From assembly GCF_032854445.1 (NCBI RefSeq), contig NC_088306.1:18945764-19009763 (forward strand): a DNA stretch of 64,000 nucleotides. The letters are read 5' to 3'. Positions within the stretch are counted from its first letter, which is position 1. Each line of letters begins with the position of its first letter. Positions 28,401-43,700 of the stretch are shown piece by piece. The translations under genes and the position numbers were made by a program. The DNA is from Liolophura sinensis (lineage: Eukaryota; Mollusca; Polyplacophora; Chitonida; Chitonidae). The notes beneath the pieces are model-generated. The model made no database searches and was not told where the DNA came from. It was given only the letters and a program-made list of their open reading frames with translations.

Positions 28401-31400
28401 GGACAACCTAAAAAAAATGACTGATAATTATTTAATATTTTCAGGACGTAGACTGAATGAAAATCATCACTGGGCTTTAAAAAATGTAATTAAAATAGTC
28501 TACGGACAGAAAAAAAACAACAACATAAACCCTCAAACTACAACAAATAAGCTAACAAAGCAAATGAAACATCATGTTTGTGTCCTGGGCTGTCACTTAA
28601 CACACTGATGATCAAAAGTCTACATTTACCTGTCATTTGTCAAGTTTCTCTCGTCCAATCAAAACAATAACCTCTGGCACTCTACACACCTGTATGTAAG
28701 TAGTTTACCTGGTTAAACTTTCTGAGTTCAATCAGATACACAATGTCACCACAAAGGTAACATAGTTTACTCTTTTTTTTTTATAATTAAACCGGAAACA
28801 TAGTGACTGAAAATTGCTTTGGGGGAAGGCATTATTTCTGAAGCGTTCTTGAAATGTGTCAAAGAAATTTGTGGCTGTAAAATTTACAGGTTGATAGACT
28901 GATTAATTACTAATATATATAAGATGTCACAGAACTTACAGAACAGATTTATTCCTGTTTTGAGTTGTGCTATTTTTGAATCCCTACCTGCCTATAATAA
29001 ATACAAACAAAACAAACAAAACATAAAGAAAGAAAAAATTAAAAAAAAACTTCATCAACATTTTTTCCATTATACATATCCAAAAAAACTTACACAAATT
29101 TCTTCACATGACAAATGCATCCAGAATCCAGAGCAGGATTTCTCAAACAGAACTTCTCAATAAACATTTTTATACCTTTGGCAGAACTTTAGAAGGTTTA
29201 CAGCATTTATTTTTTCACCTCTTTCCCAGGAGCCCACACAAACTGGTTTTGTGTTCAGTAAACAGGTTTCCAAGCGGAGGTTTTCACCTGATGGTGGGTA
29301 CAGGTATGGCTGTTAAGCACTCCCACTCACCTGCTATGTGCAGCAATGAACCTTGTCAGGCAAGTCTTACCTACTGTCAGGTAAACTATCTAAAAACCTG
29401 CACAGGTAAATCTAATATAACATCAGGTAAACTATCTAAAAACCTGCACAGGTAAATCTGATATAATGTCAGGTAAACTATCTAAAAACCTGCACATGTA
29501 AATCTAATAAAACATCAGGTAAACTATCTAAAAACCTACACAGGTAAATATAATGTACTATCAGGCAAACTATCTAACAGCCTGCACAGGTAAATATAAT
29601 ATACTGTCAGGTAAACTATCTAACAGCCCGTACAGGTAAATATAATGTACTGCACAGGTAAAGCTAAAAATGCACAGGTAAATCTAATATAACATCAGGT
29701 AAACTATTTAACAGCCTGCACAGGTAAATAAAATGTATTTTCAGGTAAACTATCTAACAGCCCCTACAGGTAAATAAAATGTACTGTGAGATAAACTATC
29801 TAGCAACCTGCACAGGTAAATATAATGTACTGTCAGGTAAACTAACAGCTTGTACAGGTAAATATAATGTACTGCACAGGTAAATCTAAAAATGCACAGG
29901 TAAATCTAATATAACGTCAGGTAAACTGTCTGACAACCTGCACAAGTAAATTTAACACACAGACATGTAAACTATCTAAAAAGCTTCGCACAAAAATCTT
30001 ACATACTTATATGTACATGGTCTCATAAACCGTAGATATTTTCTACTGACATGTAAATCTGCCTAAAAACCCCTCTTGGCTACACCTACCATACTAATAT
30101 GGAAATTAGACCCTAATATACAGTTATTATTAACTCCAGACTAATTCTTACTTTTCCTGACACTTAGCATCAATGCCTCAAAACCTGCTCAAATAGATCT
30201 AATTTATAGACATGTAAACTACCTAAAAATCTGCTCATGTATATCTTGCTTATTAACATGTAAATTATCTAAAAACCTTCTCAGGTACATCTTACATACT
30301 GATGTGGAAACTTCCTAATATAATGCTATCAATACTAGCAGATTATAAAATAAATTAATCGTTTTCCTGACACTCAGAGCCAAATTCCTCAAAGCTCTTA
30401 TATATAGGGTTATCATATATATATGTATTAAAACCTTAAAAACAAAATGTTTCGCCTATTACATTTTCACTTCCCCCTCCCTTCAAAAAAACATTCCCAC
30501 TCTCAAAAAACGCACTTTCAACATTTATAGGATAGTGATGTTTGACAATGATCTGTGTCAATACTGCTAAAGGTAGACTGAATATTAAGGCCAAAGTGAC
30601 ACTAAAACTGTTTATCTTTTCCGTGAATGCAACTGGAGGTCTGAGGAAAGAGCATATATGGGAAAATTCACCAAAACTACAGCTACATGGCTGGTGGTTG
30701 TTTATACAAAACCACCAAAAACAGTCCCAGTGTCTTTGATGCTATGTTCCAGTGAGGCAGCACTGAAAATCAATCAACAGAATCTACGTACTAAGACAAC
30801 AGCCTAAAATCAGGTCATGAAAGTGGAATATGGTGCAAAAATAGGTGACCGAGCTGGGTGTCAAGCTTGGTGTCTGGAGTTCTGTGCTCCAGTGAAGCAG
30901 TAACAGAAAATAAGGCACAGAATGGGCGTACCCAAAATATGTAGATGAGCAGGGTGTCATGTTTAGTATCTTGAGTTTTATGCTCCAGTTAAGCAGTAAC
31001 TGAAAATTGGCCCATGGTGAGCGTACAGTAAACAATCAAGACGAGCAGGGTGTCAAGTCTGGTGTCACTGGTATTATGTTTCAGCGGGACAGCAACTGAA
31101 AATCAGACCAACGGAATGGTCACATTGCGGAAACATGTCCTTCATGACCCATCCAAAACATATATAATGTTAAAATGTAGTATTAATTTTGCAGGCAGTA
31201 AGTCAGGTCAAGTCAAAAAACACTTGTGTCTAATTATAACAGGTGCGAATTATTCAGGTGTTTACAGCAGCTGGGCTCTGGGGTCTGGTAATGATTCTCG
31301 GTCAGACATGTTCAGTGAGGCATAGTCACCTGTGTATACCTGCAATTATAACTGTCCTTAGTATGCAATCTTCACCACAGACAGGTATGTCAGTAGAACT

Positions 31401-34400
31401 ATGATAATTAGACATGCTGACAGGTAGGCTTTAGCACAGAGATTAAATCCACAATTCAACGGGTAATAAGTCATAATGTCAGGGGTCGTCATCAAATAAC
31501 CAAAGGAATGACAGCCAGGGGTGGTCCACAGCTCTACTTTCACTTCCCTTTTCCAAATCAACGAAACAACTTTGCCTATATGTATATGCTGTATTTCCAC
31601 TAAGTTTTAGCATTTTTCAAGTCACATATTTTGTTTGACTCTGATTGATTCATCCACTTTGTAGGGCCACTTGAGAGCAACTTTTTGTGAAGTTTGATTA
31701 ATTTCTTATCCAAAAAAAAAACAAAAAAACAAAAAATAAAAAACTGGAAGTGTTGCTATCAACAGTGTCATTTTAAGACCTTATATGCTCCTGAAAGTTC
31801 ATTTTTAAATACCAAACTTTAGGTGTAAACACAGTACTTCAAAAATTCCATTCACTTTCAAATATAAAATAATCGGTGGGTTCATTCCTTTATTTATTTA
31901 TCTGATTGGTATTTTACGCCGTACTCAAGAATATTTCACTTTTACGACGGCGGCCAGCATTATGGTGGGAGGAAACCGGGCAGAGCCCAGATAAAACCCA
32001 CAACCATCTGCAGGTTGCTAGCAGACCTTCCCACGTATGATTCATTCCTTTATAGCTTGCATGCATCAGTATGGTAATATACATCTACCTGAACAGGTTT
32101 AGCTCATCATACAGGATAAATATTAATTACCCAAACTAATTAGAAACAATAACAAAGCCACAGTGAGTTTGGTGCACCACATGCACCATGTAAGTGGTTA
32201 TTTCTGAAAGTCATCAATGCTGGTTTATTGGTGTTAGCCTACACTAATTCCCATTCTATCCCTAAACTGTGCGCTCATGTATCCACATTAATACACCGTC
32301 ACATGATCTGCACTCGACACGCGATCGGTCTTAACACTGACAGTTATAACCATGTCCGCATGCACCAGCCTTACCACAGCCAGCATCAGTAAATCTGACA
32401 TCATCTGTAGGCTTACATGGACACCAGAAGGTATATCATTATTTATTTGATTGTTGTGTAACATCACAATGAAGAATTTTTCACTTTTGCAATATGTTGG
32501 TCTGTTTTATGGGTAGAGGAAATTACCTGGGCTGCCTCGCATAAACCACCAACCTTTGGCAAGTTACTTGTAAGCTTTCCTACAGGTCATATATATAGAT
32601 ATGCTCATCATAATGGTAGAAAACAACTAGTCTTCAACAAACTGAAGACTAAACAAATGGCCCCACAAGTACTGTCAAATGCTTACTGTCATCAAGGCAC
32701 CACAAACACTGAGTGAGAGGGGAAATGATAAAAATCCTGTCCAAGACTGGGATTGAACCCATTCCTCATGATTTCCTAACTTAACAACTTGGCCTCAATC
32801 TACTCCCAAGGGTAACTAACATATGAAAGATATGGAAAAAAATAAAAAATTACAGAATAAACACAAAATTTAAGTGATCCGTTTTTTCCCATGAGACCAA
32901 TAGAAAAAAAACAAAAAAAAACACAACAAATACATTTTACTAAATGTTTTTTAACAAACCTCCAATTGCGAAAATTTTCAGTAATAACTATTTTACATAA
33001 AGCCCTGTTTCATCTCTGCTGTTCATGTCTTAATATGAGTGGCACAGACTCCAATCTGACTAACATACATAAACAAATGGTTCCTCTATGATAATATTCA
33101 AAAGTGAAATGCTAAGCCTTCCAAAATCTTCTCCATGCTGTGAACTAAGGCTTTGGTAGCATTCATTTGACCGTGCCCCTCCTCCCACAGATGAATTTGC
33201 CAGAACCTCTATGATGACATTCCCAAATTAAAGGGAGACAAGTGTTGGTGTTTTGAACAAATCAAATCCAGATTTGTTATCAAGTAATTTGCTTCCAGGC
33301 CACTTCTGTGGATGAATTTAATGTCGCCCATACCAAATTGAAGAACCATATATACCACCATGGCTAAGTGTTTACTTTGTTAAACCCTTGCATTTCATCT
33401 TTAAAAATTTATCTTAGCCTTAATTTTTGAAGCTAGAAGATAAATCATGGCGGATGTATCTTGTAATACTAACTTTCTAGCACTATGGTTTCCATAACTT
33501 TTGCTCTCGAGATTTCAAACAAAAAATACAGTAAGTGTTTTAACTTAAAAACTGCATTGTGGAGTCTGTACCCGCTCTTAATCACTTAAGCAAAATTTTT
33601 AATCAGCAGCTCCTTTAAACTGATTTAATTGTGAAATTTACAGAACATTTAAACTTTGTTCTAACAGTGTTCCTTTTCTGTTAAAGAGTACACTATTTCT
33701 TTATATACATACTAATCTTGTTGTTGTTGATCACTTTTGATATAGATGCATTACTTACCCTTACACTTGACTCGCATTGTGAAAACAATACGACAATCTA
33801 CGTCCAAATGTACACCCAGCTTGGATGTCTTATCTACTAGCACAGCTTAAAAAACAAAAACTAAAATTTTGAAAAAAAATGGAAACTAGCCAAATATACT
33901 CCAAATCTGTCAATGTTGTTACATCATTCAAAAACTGATCAGAAAAGTTTAAGTTATCTCATATATGTACGCTTATCCGCTATAGTAACTTGGCCAGCAT
34001 GCCACTCATAACTACTACATGTACACCTCCTTCGTTTCTTTGTGATTTAAGAAAAGAAATGCATCTTTAGTGGAGAAAGTTACAGTACATCCATTAAACA
34101 GGACACGGATGACTTGGTTTTAATCAAAAGAACGGTAAAAAACAAAGACATGCTGATCAAACTTTTAAATGAGCCTCAACTGGAGAAGGGTTTACTTCAC
34201 TTGACACTTTCTTTTCTCTCTCAAAAATGAGATCGGAGTACGGCTGATATTTTCATTGTAAACTGGTCCTTTTTTCTATCACAGTTTCTATAAATCTAAT
34301 GATACAACTGCATTTTGAGTATCTGTATGACAGGGGAGGTAACTCAATCGCACAGGCACACTAAAGTGGGGATAACTCTGTCAACTTCATCAGCAGTATC

Positions 34401-35779
34401 AAAAAAAAAATAACCTTTTTTAATTTTGAAGAAAAAGAGTATAGTAATAAATCGAACCCCAACAATGGCTGCTACTGAGATTTGCATGCAGTTGGTAATA
34501 CACATTCCTCTCACTGGAAAATAAATTAAATATTAAATAAATAAATTCAATAAAGACTCACCTATTTCTTCAGGTGTGTATTCCACCCTGTAAGATTCAT
34601 CTGTGTCACGGACGATTCTCACAGGTAAATTTTTACCTGACGGAGCTGAAAGAGGAGGTTGGTCATTATCATCACAGCCAGGTAATAAAACAACAATAAT
34701 CATGTAACAGCACTGATTCCTTAAATAGGGAATTTTTCTTTCAGAAATAAACATTATTTTTGTTGTCTAAAAAAATGAACAAAATAATGCATCATGCTTG
34801 CTTTTAGTCTTGTTTAAATGTTCATCCTAAAAAACAAACAGAAAATAGCCCCAAAAAATTGTTTTTGAAATGTTGCAACAATTGTTGCAGCAAAGGTAAA
34901 CATTTTCAAAACTGTTGCGTGAAATCAAACATTATTTAAAGCTAGACATGCAAGCCAACAAATCTAGGACAAAAAAAATCAACTAATTAAAATAAAATTA
35001 TAATCTAACAAATTATGAATGTTAATCAAGGCAACATAATCAAATTATTTAATGGAATAATTCCATGCATTACACCATGCAAAATAAAATATCATCAAGC
35101 TGGCATTGCACATTCCATCACCCAATTTGAAAAAATCATAACAATTTTGGAATTCCAAAAATAGTGTGTAGCACTAATCAGAGTGAAATGAAACAAAATA
35201 GCTGTCAAAAGTAGCTTTAAATTTTCGAATTTTTCTGTGTACATTTTGGATCACTCCAGGATTATATAGTATTAACTTTAAATTATGATTGTTTGAAAAG
35301 TTATAGCAAAAGGAGAAGAAATCGTACTCATTTAATGTCCAAATGGAAGTCAAAGACACCATCTGGTATGACAACTTACACAAGACAGTTAAATTTGAAA
35401 ATTTAAAAAAGATTATTTCTAAAAATTCACTTTATAGGGGGGAAAATATTCGACATAAATGATGCATACATGTATAACAGTGATAGACTTACCTTTTGTC
35501 AACAACAACACCACCACACGTCACTCTGCTGTGTGCAGCGTTACCGTGGCAACACGACTTAACTCCACCATGCTTGAGTACGTAGCATTTGCTATGTATG
35601 AAGTGGTTAAAGGCAGTGTATCCAACACAATGAAAAACTAAAAAACAACCACCGAATGCACATACATGGCAAAACCCGACAAACACGAACGTTTTTATAA
35701 AATGTTGATACACCATTTCTTAACGATAGAAACATGGTGAGCTAATGGTAACACCAACTACTTAAATATATATACATAT

Positions 35780-35811
<32 letters not shown>

Positions 35812-38800
35812 CTCAATATTATGGAAAAGTGCTTATGTTTCAATGTGTGCACAGTTTCTTTTCCTTATGTCAATTTATTCTCATTCTAATAGATTAGGGT
35901 GTACAAATATTGTTTATGTTCACAACACTAACTGTACAGTATTTTTAGACATGTTCAATTTTAAATAATAGGGTGGAAATTCTTTCATTACATGTGTTTT
36001 AATGTGCAGTGACTGTGTATTTTCTCACGAATGGCTAAGTCAGGCGAGAGGGCATGTCAGGAAAATGTGAGCTAAGACTTGTAGAAAGATCAACGTAGGC
36101 CTGCATATATGGTATTAGTATACATTATATTCATGTTAATTAAGGGTTCACAACATTTCAACAAAAACCTTATTTCCCCCAGGCAGCGACTTTAGGACAA
36201 AAAGGCTTCCATTTATTTATTTATTTATTTGTTTGATTGGTATTTTACTCCATACTCAAGAATATTTAACTAATACAACAGCGGCAAGCATTATGGTGGG
36301 AGGAAACCAGGCAGGTCGAGGCTGGGAGGAAAAGCCACGACCATCCGCAGGTTACCGGCAGACCATTCTAATACTCTCCATCATGGACAGCTTCAAATTC
36401 TTCACGACATGTCAAATTTGGCCTCTTCTTTTTTTAGGGAGTCGAAAGTTATTTTGCGGTGTAAATTATACGAGGACTCCTAGAGGCAGTAGGTCTATGG
36501 ACACAGATATATATATCACCTGTGAACACCGGAATCAGAGTAATACCATCATCATGTGGTTCAATCATAAAGTGTATAACGCAGCCTTTAAGTGCAACAC
36601 GAAGCCTCTAAGTGTAAAATCTGAAGACTTTTGACATTTAAACATTTAAAGGTGTGTATAGAAGACTTGTGCAACAACAACAACTTTTATTTGGCGAACA
36701 CATCTGCAAATGTGTTGTCTTGGAATGAGTGCTATATGATAACGCATGTGTTTCATGAGTGATAGGTGTATATATTTATCTATTTATTTAACTTGTGTTT
36801 TATGCAGAAATCTAAAATATTTCACTTAAATGACTGCGGCCAGCATTATGGTTGGAGGAAACCGGACAGAGCCCCGCGGGTAAACCCACGGCCATCCGCA
36901 GGCTGCTGAAAGACCTTCCCACATATGGAGATACCACAGGCGTATTTTGAAGTTTAAATTTCATCATTACTTAATATGAGACAAGAAAATGTGCTACTTT
37001 ATAAATAACAGAGTTTGTAAATTTAGTCATTACTGAGTTAATTGACTTTGAGTACACATTACTAAACGTAAATGTGAAACACATTTTACAGAATAGCTTT
37101 TTTTTATCACTGAGGATAAGTGAAAACACAATTACTCCTTTATTTAGGCAAGCGGAACTACTTCAGTAATTGTGGCTTTTAACAATGATTTTCCTGCAAA
37201 TAATATCTTGTACCATTCATACCATAAGTGTACCATTCATTTATTGATTTATTTACCTTATCTGTGTTTAACGCCATACTCAAGAATATTTCAGTTATTT
37301 CCACCAGCATTATGATGGGAGGAAACCAGGCAGAGCCCGGGGAGAAACCCACAACCATCCACAGGTTCGGTACATGCAAGTCATGTCTTAAATTCATATG
37401 CAGCATGTGACTTTTTAACTTTTCAGTGTGCAATAACATACCTGTCTTCTTTTGTCAGCTTTTTTCTCATGTCTTATAATAAGTTTTGTAAATGTTCTAT
37501 TTTTATGATTCTGCATATTTTAAGCTCATCACACTTTGCTGTGTTCCAAAAATTACCCACTTTCAACAATCTATGACGGAATACACACATATGGTATTGT
37601 ATCACACAATTTGCTAAACACTATTGCTGTCAGTGTATCATGTCTTGCACACTTTTGTTACTTTCTATAGTTTCTAATGTGTTACATTCTTTTTCACACT
37701 TTATTACACTGTCTGGATCTCTGCATCACAACACCTCATATAGCACACTTTTGTTATTACTATTTCATTTCACTACTCATGACGACATCAGACCACCCAT
37801 CTACCACACACTTTTGTTACCAATATTCCATGCCAATGCTCACAATGTATCACGATCACACGTTTGTACAGCACACTTTTGTAACTCCTATACACCATTT
37901 ACAATATGACATCACAACACATGAACATTCTACATGGCAAACTTTTTTTTAACACTATTCCACTATACCACATACGATAACATCACAACACGTATTCATA
38001 CAGCACACTTTTGCTACCACTATTCCGCTCTCTGGACTACTGCTCATAACCCACACTTACATGGCACACCTCTGTTACTAGTACTCTGTGTTACACAACT
38101 AACTTTCTCAACCATACTGTTTCCCATGTATTCATCAAACCATATTTCTCTATCACACACTTCTAGCTTGAAATCTTTCACAACTCAATGTACCAGATAT
38201 GAAGCGATATGTATCCTACAGACACCGAGACACCTGTCATACTTGTGTCAAAATGACTTTCTCACTCCTTGACATTGATCATTTTTACGCCAGGCACACT
38301 TCCCCACTCTGACAAACACACCTGCCTTTCCATGTCATTACTCACATAAGATCACGGCATTCCTTGTTGGAATTCTCCGCCAGTACGACACATTCCGACA
38401 TTTCATTCTTCACTCTGACCAGCCAGGAGACAATTATACGCTGCACATACATCAGCTTGGATAATCACGCAGAGGTTATATAATCCTCAGATAAGGACAA
38501 CCTTAGCACAGGTACACCAAGAGTCACATGGAGGGGTGTGGATAAATATATAGGGAAAGCAACATATATATATATATACATATACACACATATATATAAA
38601 TGTGTGTTGACAGGGAAGCTTAGACTAAGAGGGAAATATCAAGAAAACCACAGAGGAACATTTTTCAGGAGAAAATCCACACAAAAGGCCAGAGTTAAGC
38701 CGCTCATCAGGCACAGATTAGAAGGTGAATACCCTGCCTGCTTTGGCTACAGCTGCATCCAGTAAGTCAGACCTGTTAACCACATAGATGGTCTGACCCC

Positions 38801-40726
38801 CATGACCTACAATCTTTGAACTTTGACCTGTTACCATGACCTTTCAGACAGGGCTGAATACTGAAGGTCATATTTGAGTCAAAAACATATAAAGTGCAGG
38901 AAACAATATTACAGCTTTTAATTTGTAGATTGTGTTTTTTTTAAGCATAAAAATTTTTGCTTTATTTCACATGGTTTTATGTTTATGTTTTAAACTGCAT
39001 TGAGTCTTTATGTAAGTCCGTGTACATGTAGTCTCTTTGAAGTTGTTTAGTTTCATGTCATTTCATTCCATACACAGGAAATGCAAATAACCACAGTGCA
39101 AATTCAGTGTCACAAATGCTATTTTTGTGATTTCTGTTAATAATATACCATGGTTACAACAGTGCAATGTGTGAAGAAATATTGTCATAGCTTGGTTTAC
39201 AACCACACGTAAAGTTTAGTCAGCAAAATGTCAGTAAAAGCAAGACATTGAAAAAAATTGAAACAAACAAAGAGTGCTTTGATGTTAGCGTTAGACATGT
39301 TTTAAATTAAACATGTACAATTTGACACAAGTTCTGTAGACATAGCAATTATTGTCACTGTAATGTGAATTTGATGACAAAAATTTGGATATAAAATTAA
39401 ATAGCCAAATGTTCAGTTTCATTTAAATGGTTAAGGCCCAAGGAAACAAAACAGAAATGTTAAAATTAAAGTTTAATAGTTATTTTTAAATTTTACTGTA
39501 ATGTAGCAGAGAGGATTTATTTGATACACACATAAATAGAGATAAAAAATTACAAAGATATATATATATATATATATACACACGGAGTACATTTATGGGA
39601 ATGACCATGCAGAATGCATGCAACCTTGAGCACATACTAACTACATGTGCTTGTGTTTTGCAAGAAAATAAATACATGCACATATAAACAAGCATAAATA
39701 AACAAAATAAACACAACATAAACCAAATATTTTTGCAGCTTAATTTGTAAGATATACTGATGATAATTTATTGATTGAAAAATGAAAACCAAAAATGAAA
39801 ATCAAATTCAAAATAAAGTTAAATGTAGAAAAAGTTATATTATGGGTATAAAACTCTGAAAACGTTTTGAAGCTTAAGTTTCTAAACTCACCAACAACAT
39901 CCACATTGACTTCGCCCCCACCAGCAGCTTTTGTGTCAACGTTGAAAGCAGCGACTTTGTTGACAGGTACGAGGCTAAGCCCCTCCCCACTAGCGGTCAC
40001 GAGGTTGGAGTCAACGATTTCCAGGGTATAAGGAGAACCTAAGTCCAAGCGAAAACTAACCCTTATCAAATGTGTATTAGCATTCAATGTATATATTTAT
40101 CTGAGTGGATATTGAATTCAAATTTGAAATATTTATGATAGTAACCATATTTATGGGCAGTGGAAATAAAAACAAGCAGACCAAGGTACAAACTGCTGTA
40201 CCTCATCAAAGTCTTAGTAACAACTCAAAACAAAAGGCCATAGAAGGTGGATTTGAACTCACTACCTCAACAGTACTCATCCCACAAAAATATCTGAAAC
40301 TCTGATACATCCACGGGACAAACACATATAAAGAATTTCAGGTGTTCTATTTACTTTTTAGTACAGCATAAATCTTTTTTGTATTGTTACGGGTTTTCGT
40401 TTTGCCTTTTATTTTTCAAAGTTCAGTTTTAACATTCTCCTTGTGAGCAACAGATACCAGTAGCTCACACTTTTCTAGGTCTAACCTTGACCTTGTGACC
40501 TCCTCACCTTTGACCTCTGTCCCGTTGAACATGACCTCTACCTTGTAAATACCAGCCCCTTTGGGAATAAAGTCCACCTTGTAGATTCCGTAGCCCTCCT
40601 CAATTACCTTTGCTGGCACATTCACCCCGTTGTGAACGACGTTCACTTCCACGTTACCCTGCCCTGCCTGGGAGCAGTCCGCTGGCAAAAATGGAAAACG
40701 GGGAAAGGGTTGTTATTCTGATGCAC

Positions 40727-40761
<35 letters not shown>

Positions 40762-43700
40762 TAAAGACATCATAGGGCTCTTGTTCAGGCTAGTGTCTAG
40801 CTAGTGCAGCTTGGAACAACTGTCTGGTTAAAACAAGGAACAAGTTGTCATCATGCTGGTAACAGACAGACAGGCAGACAGAAATAAAGACATCATAGGG
40901 CTCTTGTTCAGGCTACCGTCTAGCTAGTGCAGCTTGGAACTGTCTGGTTAAAACAAGGAACAAGTTGTCATCATGCTGGTAACAGACAGACAGAAAGAAA
41001 GACTGCATGGTGATCCTCCAGCTAGCATCTATAGTGCAGCTTGGAACTGTCTGGTTAAAACAAGGAACAAGTTGTCATCATGCTGGTATCAGACAAACAG
41101 AAAGAAAGACTGCATGGTGATCCTCCAGCTAGCATCTATAGTGCAGCTTGGAACAGCAAGCTGGTAAAAACAGAAAACAGGGCTAGAGCAGTTATTATGC
41201 TGCTAACGGACACACAGCATAGTGATCATCTTGAAGTTACTGTCTAGTGCAGCTTTGAAATAAATGACTCGTTAAAATGTAAAACAGGAAACTACTGCCG
41301 TGTAAAAATGAGATCATTCTTTACTGAATATTTCACCATTTTATTATCCTCATGATGGCATATAAAATTCTGAAATATTGAGTGCAAAATGATATCATGT
41401 TGTGGACAAACACTACTCATATTTTCACGTGAGTGTTCTTAGTGGATGTTAGAAACTATTACTGTGATGCTAATATGCCGACAAACCCATAGACACTACA
41501 GTGATCATTTTCTTTGCCTTTTTACAATCAGATGATTAAAACCAAAATTAAAGAAATAAAATCACAGTTGTGATGCTATAGAGAAAGCCATCACATTTAT
41601 GACTTCCTCTCAAACAACTGGCTGATTACAGTAAAACATCTCTAACTACTATCATGGACGACAAACAAAACAGTATTAGTATCTTTTTGTTCTCTTTTTT
41701 ATGTGACATTTATGTTTTATCTTGGATTGAGCACTCTGTGTTCACACAGTTCTACTCAAGCAGTTCTATGGTTCATACAGTTCTACTGTTCACACAGTTC
41801 TACTGTTCACACAGTTCTACTGAAGCAGTTCTACTGTTCACACAGTTCTACTCAAGCAGTTTTACTGTTCATACAGTTCTACTCAAGCAGTTCTACTGTT
41901 CATACAGTTCTACTCAAGCAGTTCTACTGTTCATACAGTTCTACTCAAGCCCCAGATTTCAGGAAACACCAGCATGCTTATCTCCCTTACCTGTGAAGTT
42001 AAAGGCCTTCCCAACTGCGCCCCCTTCCAGCCCATACACCTTGACAGCGTTGGGGTCGTAGACGTTCACCGTGTAAGGACTGCCTCGCACATGTTCATTG
42101 GCATACATCACTGAGATTTTCCAATCTCCTGTAAATGGAGGAAGAATCATAGCAGTTTCACCATTTGTGTTTGCCAACAAAAAGGCAGTAATATTTCATG
42201 TAAGTATCAGCACAATTGAAACAAACTCTATTCCTGTTTGGTTGAATAAACAGATTTTGTACATCTGTAACCAACGCCATATAACTCTAATCTCCTACTG
42301 CAAAAAACTGCATTACACACTAAGGTCAAATTACAAACTCACTACAATATGTATCCACATACAGGAATATAAATTTCGGATATGCAAAAGTTTTACCCCA
42401 GCTATCGAATTTCCATTTATTCATTTATCTGATTGGTGTTTTACACTGTACTCAAGAATATTTCACTTATGTGACGGTGACCAGCATTATGGTGGGAGGA
42501 AACTAGGCAGGACCCATGACCATCCGCAAGTTGCTGCCTGACCTTCCCACTATTATGTTTCGAGTTTCCCATCCCAACACAGCAATGGTAATCATGCAGA
42601 AAAACACTTTAAAACAAAATCAGTTGAGATATTGCTCCACTTTTCTTTGTTGAAACATGCAAAAGAAAAAACTCATAAAGACTTCATGCAAGCTTCACTC
42701 CTAATTAATAGTATTAAAATGATGTGAACTGTGTTATTAAAAAATAAACAATTTAAAACGTTAATCTCTCATAAGAAAAAAATTTTTAACAAAATATTTT
42801 CAATATCTGAACACTATTTGCCTGAATGTGTATTGAAAATTTCATTCTTTTGAATCATGATTTTCACACAAAATTGAATTTTTTTAACAATTTCAGCAGA
42901 CGTATCCAGCTGGTGTCTAACAATGCATTCATTCGAGAGTATTTCATGTATATGTCACCAGTCATGGCGGAAAGTTAAAAATCTGACAAAGACTGCCTAC
43001 AGTTTTTTCAAGCTCTAAAGCACTTTTTCAGTGGAATTTATGCTTACTCCAAAAATGATTTGTTCATGTGACAAAAGATGCCAGCTTCATAAAACTATGC
43101 TGATCAGTTCTCTACAGCCCTCAGTTCTCTCACAATGTTTCCCAATATTGTCAGAGTGACGGCTGAAAATGTTGACAAATTTAGGTAGTCTCGCTGGTAT
43201 TAAATTCGTGTTTAATGCACATCTTTTCATTCAATATTATAAAGAAACAAAAACAAAACCAAGAACAGCATTCCTGAGAGAAAATATTTCATGCTGGACC
43301 AAGATAAATTACGAGAGGGGATTGAGCAAAAGTATGAAGACATTACGTAAAGGTTTCTAATGATAAAACTTAGAACCGAATCTCTTTCAAAATGTTCAAA
43401 CTTCACAAATATGAAAACTACATAAAATATGAGGGGAAAGCGGAGTTATAAGTAACTTACCAATATCCCCTTAGTTTGTGTTTGCGCATGACATGAACAG
43501 CAACATACACATGTGGAGCGTTTCATGATTAAAATAATGCTGATATTTATATGCAAAAATTTTATAATGCAACGTTTATAGAATAGAATTTCTGCTTATC
43601 GACACTGGTTATAATTCACATTTAGACACTTAAGTTCATTTCATCTTTCAAAAAATTCTTGGACATTCAGAACCAGGTTTGGTGAAAGAGACAAACTCTT

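Larger units (their letters stand above)
25944..34561. other. Intron w12-w13 (8.6 kb)
   Basis: No exon is supported. It holds a G14 run (27224-27237), the 50-bp array (27622), the 46-bp array (29368), degenerate 180-bp duplications (30060-30400), the 96-bp array (30740), a family-C repeat (31600), a truncated SINE-1 (31891) and a second SINE type (32432-32815). The stretch 32900-34500 shows nothing recognised. Confidence 0.75.
34646..39891. other. Intron w11-w12 (5.2 kb)
   Basis: No exon found. It has three degraded SINE-1 copies close together (36206, 36773, 37236), (AT)n tracts at 35766-35812, 38567-38595 and 39557-39581, and a degenerate array with CACACTTTTGTTAC at 37620-38300. A stretch at 38768-38870 has several TGACCT/AGGTCA half-sites. 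Otherwise featureless. Confidence 0.75.
40682..41990. other. Intron w9-w10 (1.3 kb)
   Basis: It contains an (ACAG)n tract with four ~107-123 bp duplicates (40727-41165) and a TTCTACT-rich array (41747-41950). The middle, 41220-41740, shows nothing recognised. Confidence 0.8.
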
